The notes under the pieces: model-generated
Database searches by the model: none
Told to the model about the DNA's origin: nothing
What the model saw: the letters and a program-made list of their open reading frames with translations, nothing else
Assembly (NCBI GenBank): GCA_017647225.1
Contig: JAGCLA010000015.1
Location: 1-64,000, forward strand
From: Bacteroidaceae bacterium
GTDB lineage: Bacteria > Bacteroidota > Bacteroidia > Bacteroidales > Bacteroidaceae
Length of the DNA: 64,000 bases
Direction: 5' to 3'
Shown here: positions 53,769 through 63,965 of the stretch, piece by piece
Position numbering within the stretch: the stretch's first letter is position 1
Layout of the letters: the number at the start of each line of letters is the position of its first letter
Program-made: the position numbers and the translations under genes

Positions 53769-55289
53769 ATGACAACAACACAAAAAATTCAAAAAAGACT
53801 CAATGACTCAAAGGCGATGCGTTGGAGTGCGCTTATCATAGTGTCATTCACAATGATGATGGCCTATTTCTTTACCGACGTAATGGGGCCTCTTGAAGCT
53901 CCCCTTACAACAAAAGGCAAATTGGTATATTTCGAAGACGGTACATACCTTGCAGCCGATTCACTGATGAAAGTCAGTTCCGTTACAAGCGAGGACGAGA
54001 TTGTTGTAGGCAACACCTACATTGCAGAATATACAAATGAGAACGGAGATACCGAGTGCAAAGAACTTACCGTTTCGTCAACAATCAACGGTCTTGGCTG
54101 GTCAAACGGCGATTATGGTATATTCTCTGGAGCATACGGATATATCAACGTATTCCTCTTCATGCTCTTCTTCGGTGGACTTATCCTTGACAAGATGGGC
54201 GTACGCTTCACCGGAGTAATGAGTACAGGACTCATGTTCCTTGGTGCTGCAATCAAATGGTATGCCGTTGACAACGGCTTCAGCGGTGAACTCTTCGGCT
54301 TGCCTACACAAGTTGTTGTGGCATGTCTTGGTTTTGCCATTTATGGTATGGGTGCCGAGATTGCAGGTATTACCGTGACAAAGGTCATTGCAAAATGGTT
54401 TACAGGCCACGAAATGGCACTCGCCATGGGTTTGCAGGTAGCTCTCGCACGTGTAGGTACAGCATGTGCCCTATTCTTCGCGTTGCCTATAGCACAGAGC
54501 GCAGGAGCAGTTTCAGCACCTGTAATGTTCGGAGCATCGGCATTGTGCATCGGTTTGATTGCATATATCGTTTATTGCGTGATGGACAAGAAACTCGACA
54601 ACTCCATTGCAAACGACAATATCGCAACAGAGAGCGAGGAGCAGTTCAAGTTCAGCGACCTCAAGGTCATTTTCTGCAATCAGGGTTTCTGGCTGATTAC
54701 CTTCCTTTGCCTCATATTCTATGCAGCAGTATTCCCATTCCTCAAGTTCGCAACCAACCTTATGATTATCAAGTATGGTGTAAGCCCTGACCTTGCAGGT
54801 ATGATTCCGGGCCTGTTGCCATTCGGTACAATGTTGCTGACACCGCTGTTCGGTTCATTGTATGACAAGATGGGTAAGGGTGCGACATTGATGATTATTG
54901 GTTCTGTATTGCTGACCATTGTGCACATACTCTTTGCAATGCCATTGCTCAACGTATGGTGGTTCGCAGTTATCATTATGATACTTTTGGGTATAGCTTT
55001 TTCACTTGTACCATCGGCAATGTGGCCTTCAGTTCCAAAAATTATCCCGATGAAACAGCTTGGTTCGGCATACGCAATCATATTCTACATTCAGAATATC
55101 GGTTTGTCTATGGTTCCCGTACTTATCGGTAACGTCATTGCAGCCAACACTGCAAACGGCACAACCGACTACACCATGCCGATGTCAATCTTCGCACTCT
55201 TCGGTGTAATAGCAGTGGTAATTGCAACACTGTTGAAGATTATTGACAAGAAGAAAGGTTACGGCCTCGAAAAGAGCAACATCGAATAA
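53769..55289 (+). CDS. MFS transporter with an enlarged first periplasmic loop
   Basis: 506 residues, about 12 transmembrane segments. Between TM1 (about 18-36) and TM2 (near 120-140) there is a soluble insert of about 80 residues rich in Thr, Glu and Asp, longer than in usual MFS proteins. LILDKMGVRFTGV matches the loop 2-3 signature. The broader pattern resembles nitrate/OFA-like groups but the subfamily is not certain. It is cotranscribed with the exported S9 peptidase, so uptake of peptide products is a fair guess. A strong bidirectional terminator follows. Confidence 0.85.
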   Translation: MTTTQKIQKRLNDSKAMRWSALIIVSFTMMMAYFFTDVMGPLEAPLTTKGKLVYFEDGTYLAADSLMKVSSVTSEDEIVVGNTYIAEYTNENGDTECKELTVSSTINGLGWSNGDYGIFSGAYGYINVFLFMLFFGGLILDKMGVRFTGVMSTGLMFLGAAIKWYAVDNGFSGELFGLPTQVVVACLGFAIYGMGAEIAGITVTKVIAKWFTGHEMALAMGLQVALARVGTACALFFALPIAQSAGAVSAPVMFGASALCIGLIAYIVYCVMDKKLDNSIANDNIATESEEQFKFSDLKVIFCNQGFWLITFLCLIFYAAVFPFLKFATNLMIIKYGVSPDLAGMIPGLLPFGTMLLTPLFGSLYDKMGKGATLMIIGSVLLTIVHILFAMPLLNVWWFAVIIMILLGIAFSLVPSAMWPSVPKIIPMKQLGSAYAIIFYIQNIGLSMVPVLIGNVIAANTANGTTDYTMPMSIFALFGVIAVVIATLLKIIDKKKGYGLEKSNIE

Positions 55290-55302
55290 AAGAGATAACA
55301 GA

Positions 55303-55342
55303 AAACGAGAAAGACCTGCCAAACGGCAGGTCTTTCTCGTTT
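55303..55342. terminator. Bidirectional terminator between the MFS gene and the 59-codon ORF
   Basis: 18-bp perfect arms (55303-55320, 55325-55342) with a 4-base loop. It touches the stop codon of the minus-strand ORF and closes the plus-strand unit. Confidence 0.93.
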
Positions 55343-55521
55343 CAGTTGAGAACCAATTCCCTTATATCGCCTTCGATATTCTTCTGCACTTTGAAATTCC
55401 TTGCGAAATTCTTTATAAACTCAAGCGAAGCAACACAAGGCTTTGGGAATTTTTCGTTTTTCAGAGCCTGTCTGATGACAGAGCCGTCAATTCTGAATTC
55501 AGGAGTAGAAGTTTTATCCAT
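55342..55521 (-). CDS. Small protein of unknown function (59 residues)
   Basis: Short minus-strand gene in what otherwise looks like a 360-base gap. ATG at 55521, stop TGA at 55344-55342. It begins MDKTSTPEFRID, continues with VIRQAL, LPKP-like FPKPCVASLEFIKNFARNF, and ends RELVLN. The composition is amphipathic helical with a basic middle and no membrane segment. A -7-like TAAGTTTG lies about 6 bases upstream of the ATG, and the gene ends exactly at the shared terminator. No overlapping gene competes for this DNA. Family not recognised. Confidence 0.65.
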   Translation of the reverse strand: MDKTSTPEFRIDGSVIRQALKNEKFPKPCVASLEFIKNFARNFKVQKNIEGDIRELVLN

Positions 55522-55592
55522 AGGCCGACAAACTTATAGGTTGTTAATTGTTTTAGTCTTTATTATATAAACGTACCAATTTTATAAATAGT

Positions 55593-55627
55593 ATATGCCC
55601 CGAAGATTTTTTTTCTTCGGGGCATAT
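55593..55627 (-). terminator. Terminator of the ECF sigma factor gene
   Basis: 13-bp arms (55593-55605, 55615-55627) with an A/T loop of nine bases on the minus strand. The following sequence is only moderately T-rich. Confidence 0.7.
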
Positions 55628-55653
55628 ATTGTTTCATGTAATAAATCTCCTGA

Positions 55654-56250
55654 TTATTCCAATGCCAACGATATGCACTTCTCTGCGGCAATACGACGCA
55701 TGTTAAGCACCGCATAACGCATACGGCCAAGAGCAGTATTGATGCTCACTCCCGTCATGTCGGCAATATCCTTGAACGACAAGTCCTGATAGTAGCGCAT
55801 GAAAACGACCTCACGCTGACAGTCGGGCAATTCGTCGATAAGCGCACGAACATCCTTCAAAACCTGTTCGTTGACCATTCTGTTCTCTATATTACCTTCA
55901 GAAAGCTTTGCATCGTTAAGAATGTCGTACTCCATTTCGTCATTTGAAACGGTATTCTCATTTCTTTCAACACGGAACTGGTCGATAACGAGGTTATGGG
56001 CTATGCGTGTTATCCATGCCGAGAACTTGCCGTCGTTCTGATAACGGCCTTGCTGCAAGGTTGTAATAGCCTTGACAAAGGTCTCCTGAAAGATATCCTC
56101 TGCCACCTCGCGTGAGCGTACCAAGAAATATATGTAGTTGAACAACCTGTCCTGATGACGATTCAACAAAGTATCAAATGCTGAATTATTGCCTTCCAAA
56201 TAAAGTGTGACCAACATATCATCGGTCATCTGCTTTAATTTATCCATCAT
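55654..56250 (-). CDS. ECF-type RNA polymerase sigma factor
   Basis: About 198 residues from the ATG at 56250 (or 56247). An upstream in-frame extension is hydrophobic and does not look like sigma sequence. Region 2: LLNRHQDRLFNYIYFLVRSREVAEDIFQETFVK and GKFSAWITRIAHNLVIDQFR. Region 4: CQREVVFMRYYQDLSFKDIADMTGVSINTALGRMR. No anti-sigma gene is adjacent, unlike the FecI/FecR pairs of polysaccharide loci, so it belongs to the stand-alone group. It diverges from the SIMPL gene. Confidence 0.93.
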   Translation of the reverse strand: MMDKLKQMTDDMLVTLYLEGNNSAFDTLLNRHQDRLFNYIYFLVRSREVAEDIFQETFVKAITTLQQGRYQNDGKFSAWITRIAHNLVIDQFRVERNENTVSNDEMEYDILNDAKLSEGNIENRMVNEQVLKDVRALIDELPDCQREVVFMRYYQDLSFKDIADMTGVSINTALGRMRYAVLNMRRIAAEKCISLALE

Positions 56251-56515
56251 GTCTTCTTTTATTAAAATTGAAGTAGAGATGTTTCTATAGGCAATTATTT
56301 TTACAGGTTTATAGATAAAATGTTTTAATATCAGCCACAAAGGAAAGAAATAAATAATTAAAATCCAAACATTTGATAAAAAAAGTGACATTTCACACAA
56401 TATAGACAACCGTAATCCGTTGCCTCATGCAATGTTTTTTATGCAAAAAGAGAGATCTTCACAACCTGTCAATATCATTTTTTACTATATTCGCGTTATA
56501 TATAAAAAAGGAACT

Positions 56516-57232
56516 ATGAGCGAGAACAAAACAAGTTGCAGTTGCAAGAAGTCATGCACAGGCATAGCAGTAATGATTGGCCTTATAGTATTAGGCATGT
56601 TTATAGGAAAAGGATTGAAGGCCATTGCCTTTCAGGACCAGTATGTAACAGTAAAAGGACTTGCCGAGCGCGATGTCATGGCAAACAAGGTTGTGTGGCC
56701 ACTACCCTACAAATGTGTCAGCAACAACATGCAGGAACTTTACGACGATATTGAAAAGAACAAGAATATAGTATTGTCGTTCCTGAAGGAAGGTGGTATC
56801 AGCGACAATGAGATAATAATTTCAGCACCGGCTGTCACCGACCGTCTTGCACAAAGCTATGTCCCCGACAATGTAAAATTCCGTTATCAGGCCGAAGCCG
56901 TTATCACAGTCATATCGCCACAGGTTGAAAAGGTCATTGAACTTATGGGCAAACAGATAGAACTGATGAAAGACGGTGTCATAATAAGTGACGAATATAA
57001 CTATCAGACACAGTTCGAATATACAGCACTGAACGACATCAAGCCCGAAATGGTGGAAGAGGCGACACGTAATGCGCGTGCCGTGGCACAGAAGTTCGCC
57101 GAAGACTCAGACAGTAAACTCGGTAACATCAAACAGGCCTCACAAGGACAGTTCAGCATAAGCAGTGATGAGACAACCCCACAAATAAAGAACATACGAG
57201 TAGTAACAACCGTAAAATACTCATTAGAGTAG
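56516..57232 (+). CDS. SIMPL-domain (DUF541) membrane-anchored protein
   Basis: 238 residues from the ATG at 56516. The first 18 residues are polar with four Cys (CSCKKSC region), then a transmembrane segment (about 19-40) and the SIMPL domain with VTVKGLAERDVMANKVVWPL and a C-terminal block ending IRVVTTVKYSLE. The family is periplasmic and of uncertain role; the E. coli member affects oxidative stress. The N-terminal Cys cluster is unusual. Confidence 0.88.
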   Translation: MSENKTSCSCKKSCTGIAVMIGLIVLGMFIGKGLKAIAFQDQYVTVKGLAERDVMANKVVWPLPYKCVSNNMQELYDDIEKNKNIVLSFLKEGGISDNEIIISAPAVTDRLAQSYVPDNVKFRYQAEAVITVISPQVEKVIELMGKQIELMKDGVIISDEYNYQTQFEYTALNDIKPEMVEEATRNARAVAQKFAEDSDSKLGNIKQASQGQFSISSDETTPQIKNIRVVTTVKYSLE

Positions 57233-57245
57233 CAAGCATTGGATA

Positions 57246-57291
57246 TTAAACGAAGAGAAGCACCATAATTATGGTGCTTCTCTTCGTTTAA
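57246..57291. terminator. Bidirectional terminator, 46-base perfect palindrome
   Basis: 23-bp arms (57246-57268, 57269-57291), perfectly complementary, with the innermost A/T bases forming the loop. It sits between the convergent SIMPL and DedA genes. Confidence 0.92.
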
Positions 57292-57304
57292 TGGATAAGT
57301 ATGT

Positions 57305-57937
57305 TTATTTTTTCTTGAATCCCTTATATATAAGGTAAGCTACTACCGCAACGGCAATAACCACAAACACAAGACCTATCTCACTGCTATATTCTTTCAC
57401 CTTTGTCATTACAGCCTCTTCGCTCTGCATACCGGGAATATAGGCCATATAATATCCGAGTGCTGCAAGAATCACATTCCATATACCGGCACCAATTGTT
57501 GTATATAGCATGAAACGTCCTATTCCCATACGTGCAAGACCTGCTGGGATTGAAATGAGCTGACGCACAACAGGCACCAGACGACCTATCAGAGTCGAAA
57601 TCACACCATGCTCATCGAAATAGGTTTCAGCCTTTTGTACTTTAGCCTCGTCAATAAGACACATGTGACCGAAACGGCTGTTGGCGAACTTATACACAAT
57701 TGGACGACCGAACCAAAAAGCTATATAATAGTTAATCAATGCACCTATCAGCGCACCAACAGTTGCAAAAACGACAACGAGGATAACATTCATTTCGCCG
57801 CCCACGGCCGCTTTCCATGCAGCAGGAGGCACTACGGCTTCTGACGGAAAAGGAATGAAAGAACTCTCTATTGCCATAAAAAGAGTTACGGTCCAATAGT
57901 TAAGGTGGTCAAGACAAAACTGTATCAATGATTCCAT
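57305..57937 (-). CDS. DedA family membrane protein
   Basis: 210 residues, SNARE-associated (VTT) fold. Blocks ESSFIPFPSEAVVPPAA, NYYIAFWFGRPI, and GRLVPVVRQLISIPAGLARM are typical. Recent work links some DedA proteins to undecaprenyl-phosphate or phospholipid flipping and to membrane potential. It follows the P-type ATPase by 58 bases and precedes the palindromic terminator. Confidence 0.93.
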   Translation of the reverse strand: MESLIQFCLDHLNYWTVTLFMAIESSFIPFPSEAVVPPAAWKAAVGGEMNVILVVVFATVGALIGALINYYIAFWFGRPIVYKFANSRFGHMCLIDEAKVQKAETYFDEHGVISTLIGRLVPVVRQLISIPAGLARMGIGRFMLYTTIGAGIWNVILAALGYYMAYIPGMQSEEAVMTKVKEYSSEIGLVFVVIAVAVVAYLIYKGFKKK

Positions 57938-57995
57938 AAAGTTTTATTTTTGTTTGTTTTTTAATTTAGCTTTTACCAGCTCGCAATTCACTTAA

Positions 57996-60668
57996 TTATT
58001 TTCTGCTGAAAAGACGTATAATCTCTCCAATCCATAGCACCAGCGATGTTGATGCAATTATAACACCCCAACTTGTCAAAGACAATGGAACAACATTGAA
58101 CATTTCTCCTCCGAATGTCACTATCAAGAACTGTCCTATAACAATAATAGCACACACCGACAGGAATGTCTTGTTTCCGGACAATCCCTTGAAAGCCGAT
58201 TGTCCTGTCATATAAGCCTTTGCGTTGAACATATTCCAGAACTGCAACATCACAAAGAAAGTAAAGAATTCCGACTGTTCATATTCAGTCAATCCACCAC
58301 CTTGATTGAACCACATCAAAAGAGCTATCTGTATTGCGACAAATATAGCACCGACCACAAATATATTCCATGCCATAGACTTTGTGATTATAAAATCACC
58401 GTCAGCCCCACTCTTACGCGGACGTTCCTTCATCACAGACCAGTTTGGAGGCAACGAAGCCAATGCTCCGGCAGCAAAGGTGTCCATGATAAGATTAACC
58501 CACAGCATCTGTGTAATTGTAAGTGGTGATTCAGTACCGATAAGCGAGCCAAGCATAACTATTATACATGCCGCAACATTGATTGTAAGCTGGAACAACA
58601 AGAAACGTTGGATATTCTTGTATAGCGAACGTCCCCACATTACAGCACGCGCAATGCTTGTGAACGAATTGTCGATGATGGTTATATCACTTGCCTCCTT
58701 TGCAACCGATGTTCCGTCACCCATAGACAAACCTACCTGTGCAGCTTTCAATGCAGGAGCATCGTTTGTACCGTCACCCGTAACAGCCACGACAGCATCC
58801 TGTTCCTGCAACAACCTTACAAGGCGTTGCTTGTCCATAGGACGCGCACGACACATGATTTTAAGCCCCATGACACGTTTTGCAGCCTCATCGTCGGGCA
58901 AAGCCTCAAACTCCGGACCTGTAATGACAGCATCGGCAGGAGTATCCTTGTCGCATATTCCTATCTGACGACCTATCTCACGCGCAGTACCCGGAGTATC
59001 TCCTGTAACTATTTTCACATCAACACCTGCCTGCAAGCAACGTGCAACGGCTTCGGGCACGTCGCTACGCACAGGGTCCGAAATAGCCACAAAGCCTACA
59101 AAAGTCAAATCGGTTTCGTGCAGACGACCATCTTTATACGGAGCCACATTGCTTTCGTCATCAATAATCTGATATGCAAAACCAAGAGTACGCATAGCCT
59201 TGCTCTGATATTCAAGCAATTTTACCTCTATCGCTTCACGATGTTTGGTAACAGTGCTTGTACCATTCATTGTCATTATATTATTACAATGAGCAAGAAC
59301 AATCTCAGGCGCACCCTTTACATAAAGCACCTTTTTACCGAGCAAAGGCGAATCCACAACCGTTGCCATATATTTGCGTTCAGTTGAGAATGTAAGCTGG
59401 CTGAGCACCTTTGCACCTTCACGCAACTGAAGATAATCAGCACCTTGTTTGTCAAGCCACAACAGAAGAGCAGCCTCGGTTGGATTACCGATAGTCTTGA
59501 CTTCGCCGTTCTCCTTATCAAGATTCGCAGTTGAATTGACAGCAATACCCTCCTTGACAATTGCACTTGCTGCACCTTCGGCAAGCGCCTGCGCGTCAAG
59601 TGCAAAGAAATTCGTTTCGTGCACCTGCATTTTGTTTTGTGTAAGTGTTCCGGTCTTGTCGGTACAAATGACTGTTGTTGCACCCATTGTTTCGCATGCA
59701 TGCATTTTACGGACAAGATTATTGGTCTTAAGCATACGGTTCATGCTCAATGCAAGACTGAGTGTTACCGACATTGGCAAACCTTCAGGAACTGAAACAA
59801 CAATGAGAGTCACCGCTATCATAAAGCTGTTCAACAATGTTGATATAATATCCATTGTGCTGAATGATGCATCCTGAAAAAACAGTTTCAACGACAACAA
59901 GACAAATGTAACGGCAGCAACCACATAACCCACCTTGCTTATCACACCGGCAAGACGTTTGAGTTGTATCTGTAACGGAGTTTCGAGTGTGTTGTCGATT
60001 AAAGCACCTTGATTTACCTTACCATATTCCGTTGCATCGCCTACAAGGTCAACGCACATTATTCCATGACCATCGACAACAGTAGTACTGCGCAGAACCC
60101 TGTTCGAAGGATATGTAGCCTCATCATCGAATTCAGCCTCAACAGTAGTTTTTGATATTACCGGCTCACCTGTGAGGGTCGATTCGTTTATCTGTAACGA
60201 GTGGCTTTCGAGCAATAAACCGTCGGCAGGCACCTCGTCACCTGTATTCAGCATGACAATATCACCGACAACAATTTCTTTGCGAGGTACTTCCTGTACC
60301 TTTCCGTTACGCATTACGGTAACCATTATGTCGTCATTGACTGTATTGAGTATTTCAAAGGCACGAGCAGCCTTTACCTCAAAGAAGAAACCGATTGTAG
60401 TTGCAAGAACTATTGCAAAAAATATACCTATCGGTTCAAGGAAAGCCGAAAAGCCTTCCTGTTCAGGGCCCCAGCAGTGAACACCCGAAATGACCATTGA
60501 CAGCACCCATGCAAGCAGAAGTATGCGTATTATAGGGTCTTCAAACTTTTCTACAAACTGTTTCCACAGCGACACCCTTTCAGGTGGTGTAAGGACATTC
60601 TCGCCAAAAAGACGGCGACTTTCGGTAACCTGCTCCGAGGTCAAACCTGTAATTTTCTTTTCAGACAT
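57996..60668 (-). CDS. Calcium-translocating P-type ATPase (PMCA type)
   Basis: 890-residue IIB-type pump expelling Ca2+. Actuator TGEP at 166-169 (TGES in most relatives), ion-site PEGLP at 294-298 with Glu295, phosphorylated Asp337 in CTDKTGT, the nucleotide domain with KGAPE, the hinge VTGDGTNDAPALK, and about ten transmembrane segments ending in a basic tail (GEIIRLFSRK). Bacterial PMCA-like pumps are widely found in Bacteroidetes. It starts 11 bases after metH ends. Confidence 0.94.
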   Translation of the reverse strand: MSEKKITGLTSEQVTESRRLFGENVLTPPERVSLWKQFVEKFEDPIIRILLLAWVLSMVISGVHCWGPEQEGFSAFLEPIGIFFAIVLATTIGFFFEVKAARAFEILNTVNDDIMVTVMRNGKVQEVPRKEIVVGDIVMLNTGDEVPADGLLLESHSLQINESTLTGEPVISKTTVEAEFDDEATYPSNRVLRSTTVVDGHGIMCVDLVGDATEYGKVNQGALIDNTLETPLQIQLKRLAGVISKVGYVVAAVTFVLLSLKLFFQDASFSTMDIISTLLNSFMIAVTLIVVSVPEGLPMSVTLSLALSMNRMLKTNNLVRKMHACETMGATTVICTDKTGTLTQNKMQVHETNFFALDAQALAEGAASAIVKEGIAVNSTANLDKENGEVKTIGNPTEAALLLWLDKQGADYLQLREGAKVLSQLTFSTERKYMATVVDSPLLGKKVLYVKGAPEIVLAHCNNIMTMNGTSTVTKHREAIEVKLLEYQSKAMRTLGFAYQIIDDESNVAPYKDGRLHETDLTFVGFVAISDPVRSDVPEAVARCLQAGVDVKIVTGDTPGTAREIGRQIGICDKDTPADAVITGPEFEALPDDEAAKRVMGLKIMCRARPMDKQRLVRLLQEQDAVVAVTGDGTNDAPALKAAQVGLSMGDGTSVAKEASDITIIDNSFTSIARAVMWGRSLYKNIQRFLLFQLTINVAACIIVMLGSLIGTESPLTITQMLWVNLIMDTFAAGALASLPPNWSVMKERPRKSGADGDFIITKSMAWNIFVVGAIFVAIQIALLMWFNQGGGLTEYEQSEFFTFFVMLQFWNMFNAKAYMTGQSAFKGLSGNKTFLSVCAIIVIGQFLIVTFGGEMFNVVPLSLTSWGVIIASTSLVLWIGEIIRLFSRK

Positions 60669-60679
60669 TATTCTTTATT

Positions 60680-63418
60680 TTACTGTTCAAACAAATTCAG
60701 TTTATTCCTGCGCGCTTCATCGAGTGAACGCAAAGGCTTTTCAGCTCTTACGGCAACGCTGTTGCGCAACACCTCCTGCTCTGCCCTCAAAGCAGCAACA
60801 AAAGCATTGCGTTTCTCTTCACCGCCAAGCAGTTCGGCAGCAACGACAACATTCTGCGACACATCCTTGACATGTATCACCGGTGCAGAATAGTGCGGTG
60901 CTATTTTCAACGCTGTATGCAACGGACTTGTTGTCGCTCCGGCTATCATTACGGGAATATCCAGCCCCTGCGTCTCCATCTCCTTGACAACAGAAACCAT
61001 TTCGTCAAGCGACGGAGTTATAAGACCGCTAAGGACAACAATATCGACATTGTTGCGTTTTGCTTCCTCGATGATACGTTCCTGCGGCACCATGACGCCA
61101 AGGTCTATTACATCGTAGCCATTGCACCCCATAACCACTCCTGCGATATTTTTTCCTATATCGTGAACATCGCCCTTGACAGTTGCATGCAGCACCTTAC
61201 CGGCCGATTGCTTCATCTCATTACGTTCACCCTCGATAAGAGGTTGCAGAATGGCAACAGCCTGCTTCATTGTACGCGCTGTCTTTACCACCTGCGGAAG
61301 GAAGAGCTTTCCTTCGCCGAAGAGGTTACCGACAATCCCCATACCGTCCATAAGAGGCCCGCCTATCACGTTCACCGCCGTACCATATTTTTCAACAGCC
61401 TCGGCAAGGTCACATTCAAGGTAGTCGCCTACGCCTTTCAACAAAGCCCATTCAAGACGTTTCTCAACAGGCTCACCACGCCACGCATCGTCGGTGGCAG
61501 ACTGTGTAGCCACACCCTGTTCCTTCAATTTGTCGGCTACGGCAATAAGGCGTTCCGTTGCGTCGGCACTGCGGTTAAGGATTACATCTTCCATAACCTC
61601 GCGGACATCGGCAGGAATATCGTTGTACTGTACCTGTGACTGCGGATTGACAATTCCCATATCCATACCTGCCGAAATGGCATGATAAAGGAACACCGCA
61701 TGTAAAGCCTCACGCACATAATTGTTTCCTCTGAACGAGAACGAGAGATTACTTACGCCTCCACTCACATGCGCACCCTGCAGATTTTCCCTTATCCATG
61801 CAGTTGCCCTGATGAAATCATAGCCATAGGCCGCATGTTCATCGATACCAGTTGCCACAGCAAGGATATTGGGGTCAAAAATTATCTCGAAAGGCTCAAA
61901 GCCTGCCTTTTCGGTCAGCAAGCGGAAAGCCCTTTCACATATTTCCACTTTGCGGCTGTAATTCGTAGCCTGACCGTTCTCGTCAAAAGCCATTACCACC
62001 ACCACTGCTCCCAAACGTCTTGCCTCAACAGCACGCTGAACAAACAGTTCTTCACCCTCCTTGAGGGAAATGGAGTTTACGATTGCCCGCCCCTGAATAC
62101 ATTTCAAACCGGCACGTATCACTTCCCAGTCCGACGAATCGACCATAAGCGGGATACGTGAAATTTCAGGTTCTCCGGCAAGCATATTCAGGAAATTGAC
62201 CATTTCGGCCTTTACATCAAGCAAGCCGTCGTCCATATTTATATCGAGTACCTGCGCACCGTCTTCAACCTGCTTACGTGCAATTTTAAGTGCTTCGGTA
62301 TAGTTTTTCTCATTTATCAGCCTCAAGAACTTACGTGAACCGGCAACGTTGCAACGTTCTCCTACATTCATAAAGTTCGACGAGCTGTTCAGCACTACCC
62401 TTTCGAGGCCCGACAGCCATAGTTCCGAAGGCTTTGTCGCAGGAACACGCGGAGCAACACCTTCAACAATCGCAGGGAACAGAGCTATATATTCATCGGT
62501 TGTACCACAACAGCCACCGACGATATTAACAAGCCCCTCATTTACATACTCGCGTATAATCTCAGCCATTTCAGCCGGTGTCTGGTCATACTCGCCAAGC
62601 TCATTCGGCAACCCGGCATTGGGATATACGCTTACACAAAACGGTGCGATTTCGGAAAGACGTTTAAGGAACGGTTTCATCTCCCTTGCTCCAAACGAGC
62701 AGTTCAAGCCCACCGACAGGAGATTACGTCCGGCAACAGAAGCAAGGAATGCCTCTATTGTCTGTCCCGACAGGATTCGTCCTTGAGTATCGGCTATCGT
62801 AAACGAAAGCATGACAGGCACTTCGCGTCCTGTAACAGCCATAGCCTCATCAGAAGCATAAAGCGCAGCCTTCGCATTGAGAGTATCAAAAATAGTTTCG
62901 CACAAAAGCACATCGACGCCACCCTCAATGAGTGCAATCATCTGTTCCTTATAAGCATCGACAAGTTCGTCGAATGTAACATTGCGGTATGCAGGATTTT
63001 CCACGTCGGGGCTCATTGAGCAGGTACGTGATGTAGGCCCTACCGAGCCGGCAACGAAGCGTGGTTTTTCGGGAGTCGAATAGTTGTCGGCAACCTCGCG
63101 TGCCAACTGCGCGGCACGACGGTTTATCTCGCCACACAAAGCCTCGCATTTATATTCCGACTGCGATATTCTGTTTGCATTGAATGTCGATGTCTCAATT
63201 ATATCGGCACCAGCAGCAAGGTATTTAGTATGAATTTCGCGTATGACATCGGGGCGTGTAAACACCAATATGTCGTTATTGCCTTTGAGCAACACAGGAT
63301 GCGCGGCAAACCTCTCGCCACGAAAATCCTCTTCGCACAAAGCATATCTTTGTACCATCGTACCCATTGCTCCGTCGAGCACGAGTATCCTATTCTTCAG
63401 CAGACTTCTTAAATTCAT
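60680..63418 (-). CDS. metH: Cobalamin-dependent methionine synthase without reactivation domain
   Basis: 912 residues. Homocysteine domain (1-320) with zinc Cys240 in NCSFGA and Cys303/Cys304 in GGCCGTTDE. Methyltetrahydrofolate domain (about 345-620). B12 cap and Rossmann parts (about 640-880) with axial His752 in [10 protein letters not shown]. coli MetH continues for about 330 residues with the AdoMet reactivation domain; here the protein ends after the linker [15 protein letters not shown]. Reactivation must then come from a separate protein or be unnecessary. Start at 63418 matches the family; 17 extra codons upstream are doubtful. No cobalamin riboswitch is seen. Confidence 0.93.
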   Translation of the reverse strand: MNLRSLLKNRILVLDGAMGTMVQRYALCEEDFRGERFAAHPVLLKGNNDILVFTRPDVIREIHTKYLAAGADIIETSTFNANRISQSEYKCEALCGEINRRAAQLAREVADNYSTPEKPRFVAGSVGPTSRTCSMSPDVENPAYRNVTFDELVDAYKEQMIALIEGGVDVLLCETIFDTLNAKAALYASDEAMAVTGREVPVMLSFTIADTQGRILSGQTIEAFLASVAGRNLLSVGLNCSFGAREMKPFLKRLSEIAPFCVSVYPNAGLPNELGEYDQTPAEMAEIIREYVNEGLVNIVGGCCGTTDEYIALFPAIVEGVAPRVPATKPSELWLSGLERVVLNSSSNFMNVGERCNVAGSRKFLRLINEKNYTEALKIARKQVEDGAQVLDINMDDGLLDVKAEMVNFLNMLAGEPEISRIPLMVDSSDWEVIRAGLKCIQGRAIVNSISLKEGEELFVQRAVEARRLGAVVVVMAFDENGQATNYSRKVEICERAFRLLTEKAGFEPFEIIFDPNILAVATGIDEHAAYGYDFIRATAWIRENLQGAHVSGGVSNLSFSFRGNNYVREALHAVFLYHAISAGMDMGIVNPQSQVQYNDIPADVREVMEDVILNRSADATERLIAVADKLKEQGVATQSATDDAWRGEPVEKRLEWALLKGVGDYLECDLAEAVEKYGTAVNVIGGPLMDGMGIVGNLFGEGKLFLPQVVKTARTMKQAVAILQPLIEGERNEMKQSAGKVLHATVKGDVHDIGKNIAGVVMGCNGYDVIDLGVMVPQERIIEEAKRNNVDIVVLSGLITPSLDEMVSVVKEMETQGLDIPVMIAGATTSPLHTALKIAPHYSAPVIHVKDVSQNVVVAAELLGGEEKRNAFVAALRAEQEVLRNSVAVRAEKPLRSLDEARRNKLNLFEQ

Positions 63419-63494
63419 ACTATTTCCTAAAAACACAACTCTATCCCTGCCGAACAAAGGATAGAGCATATAAAAACAATAATAGCCGAAATGG

Positions 63495-63956
63495 TCAATA
63501 ATCTTTTCTTATCCTGTCCATTTCGCGTTTGTCATCACGTTCCTTTATCGATTCACGCTTGTCATATTCATGCTTACCGCGTGCAAGAGCAATCACAAGC
63601 TTGGCAAGTCCTTTTTCATTTATAAAAAGGCGCATTGGAACAATTGTAAAACCGGGGTTCTTCACCGCCTGTTTCAATTTACGCAGCTCCTTGCGTTCGA
63701 GCAACAGCTTACGGTCGCGACGCGCAGAGTGATTATTGTACGAGCCATAAAAATACTCGGCCACATGCATATTCTTCACCCACAGCTCGTCGGCGATGAA
63801 TGTGCAGTAGGTATCGACAAGGCTCGCTTTCGACTGCCTTATCGATTTTATTTCGGTGCCTGTAAGTACAATGCCTGCGGTATATGTCTCGTTGACGATA
63901 TAATCGAACGTGGCACGACGGTTCTTTATATTAACATTGGAAACTCTCTTGTCCAT
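63495..63956 (-). CDS. smpB: SsrA-binding protein SmpB
   Basis: 153 residues, trans-translation factor binding tmRNA. Family blocks: [57 protein letters not shown], and a basic C-terminal tail ([21 protein letters not shown]). Start at 63956 gives MDKRVSNVN. metH follows 76 bases downstream, perhaps on one transcript. The tmRNA gene is not in this window. Confidence 0.96.
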   Translation of the reverse strand: MDKRVSNVNIKNRRATFDYIVNETYTAGIVLTGTEIKSIRQSKASLVDTYCTFIADELWVKNMHVAEYFYGSYNNHSARRDRKLLLERKELRKLKQAVKNPGFTIVPMRLFINEKGLAKLVIALARGKHEYDKRESIKERDDKREMDRIRKDY

Positions 63957-63965
63957 AGTATTCAA

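Noticed and set aside
60872-61639. 255-codon plus-strand ORF opposite metH
   Set aside because: Antisense to conserved MetH domains; composition rich in His, Arg and Cys, typical of a shadow.
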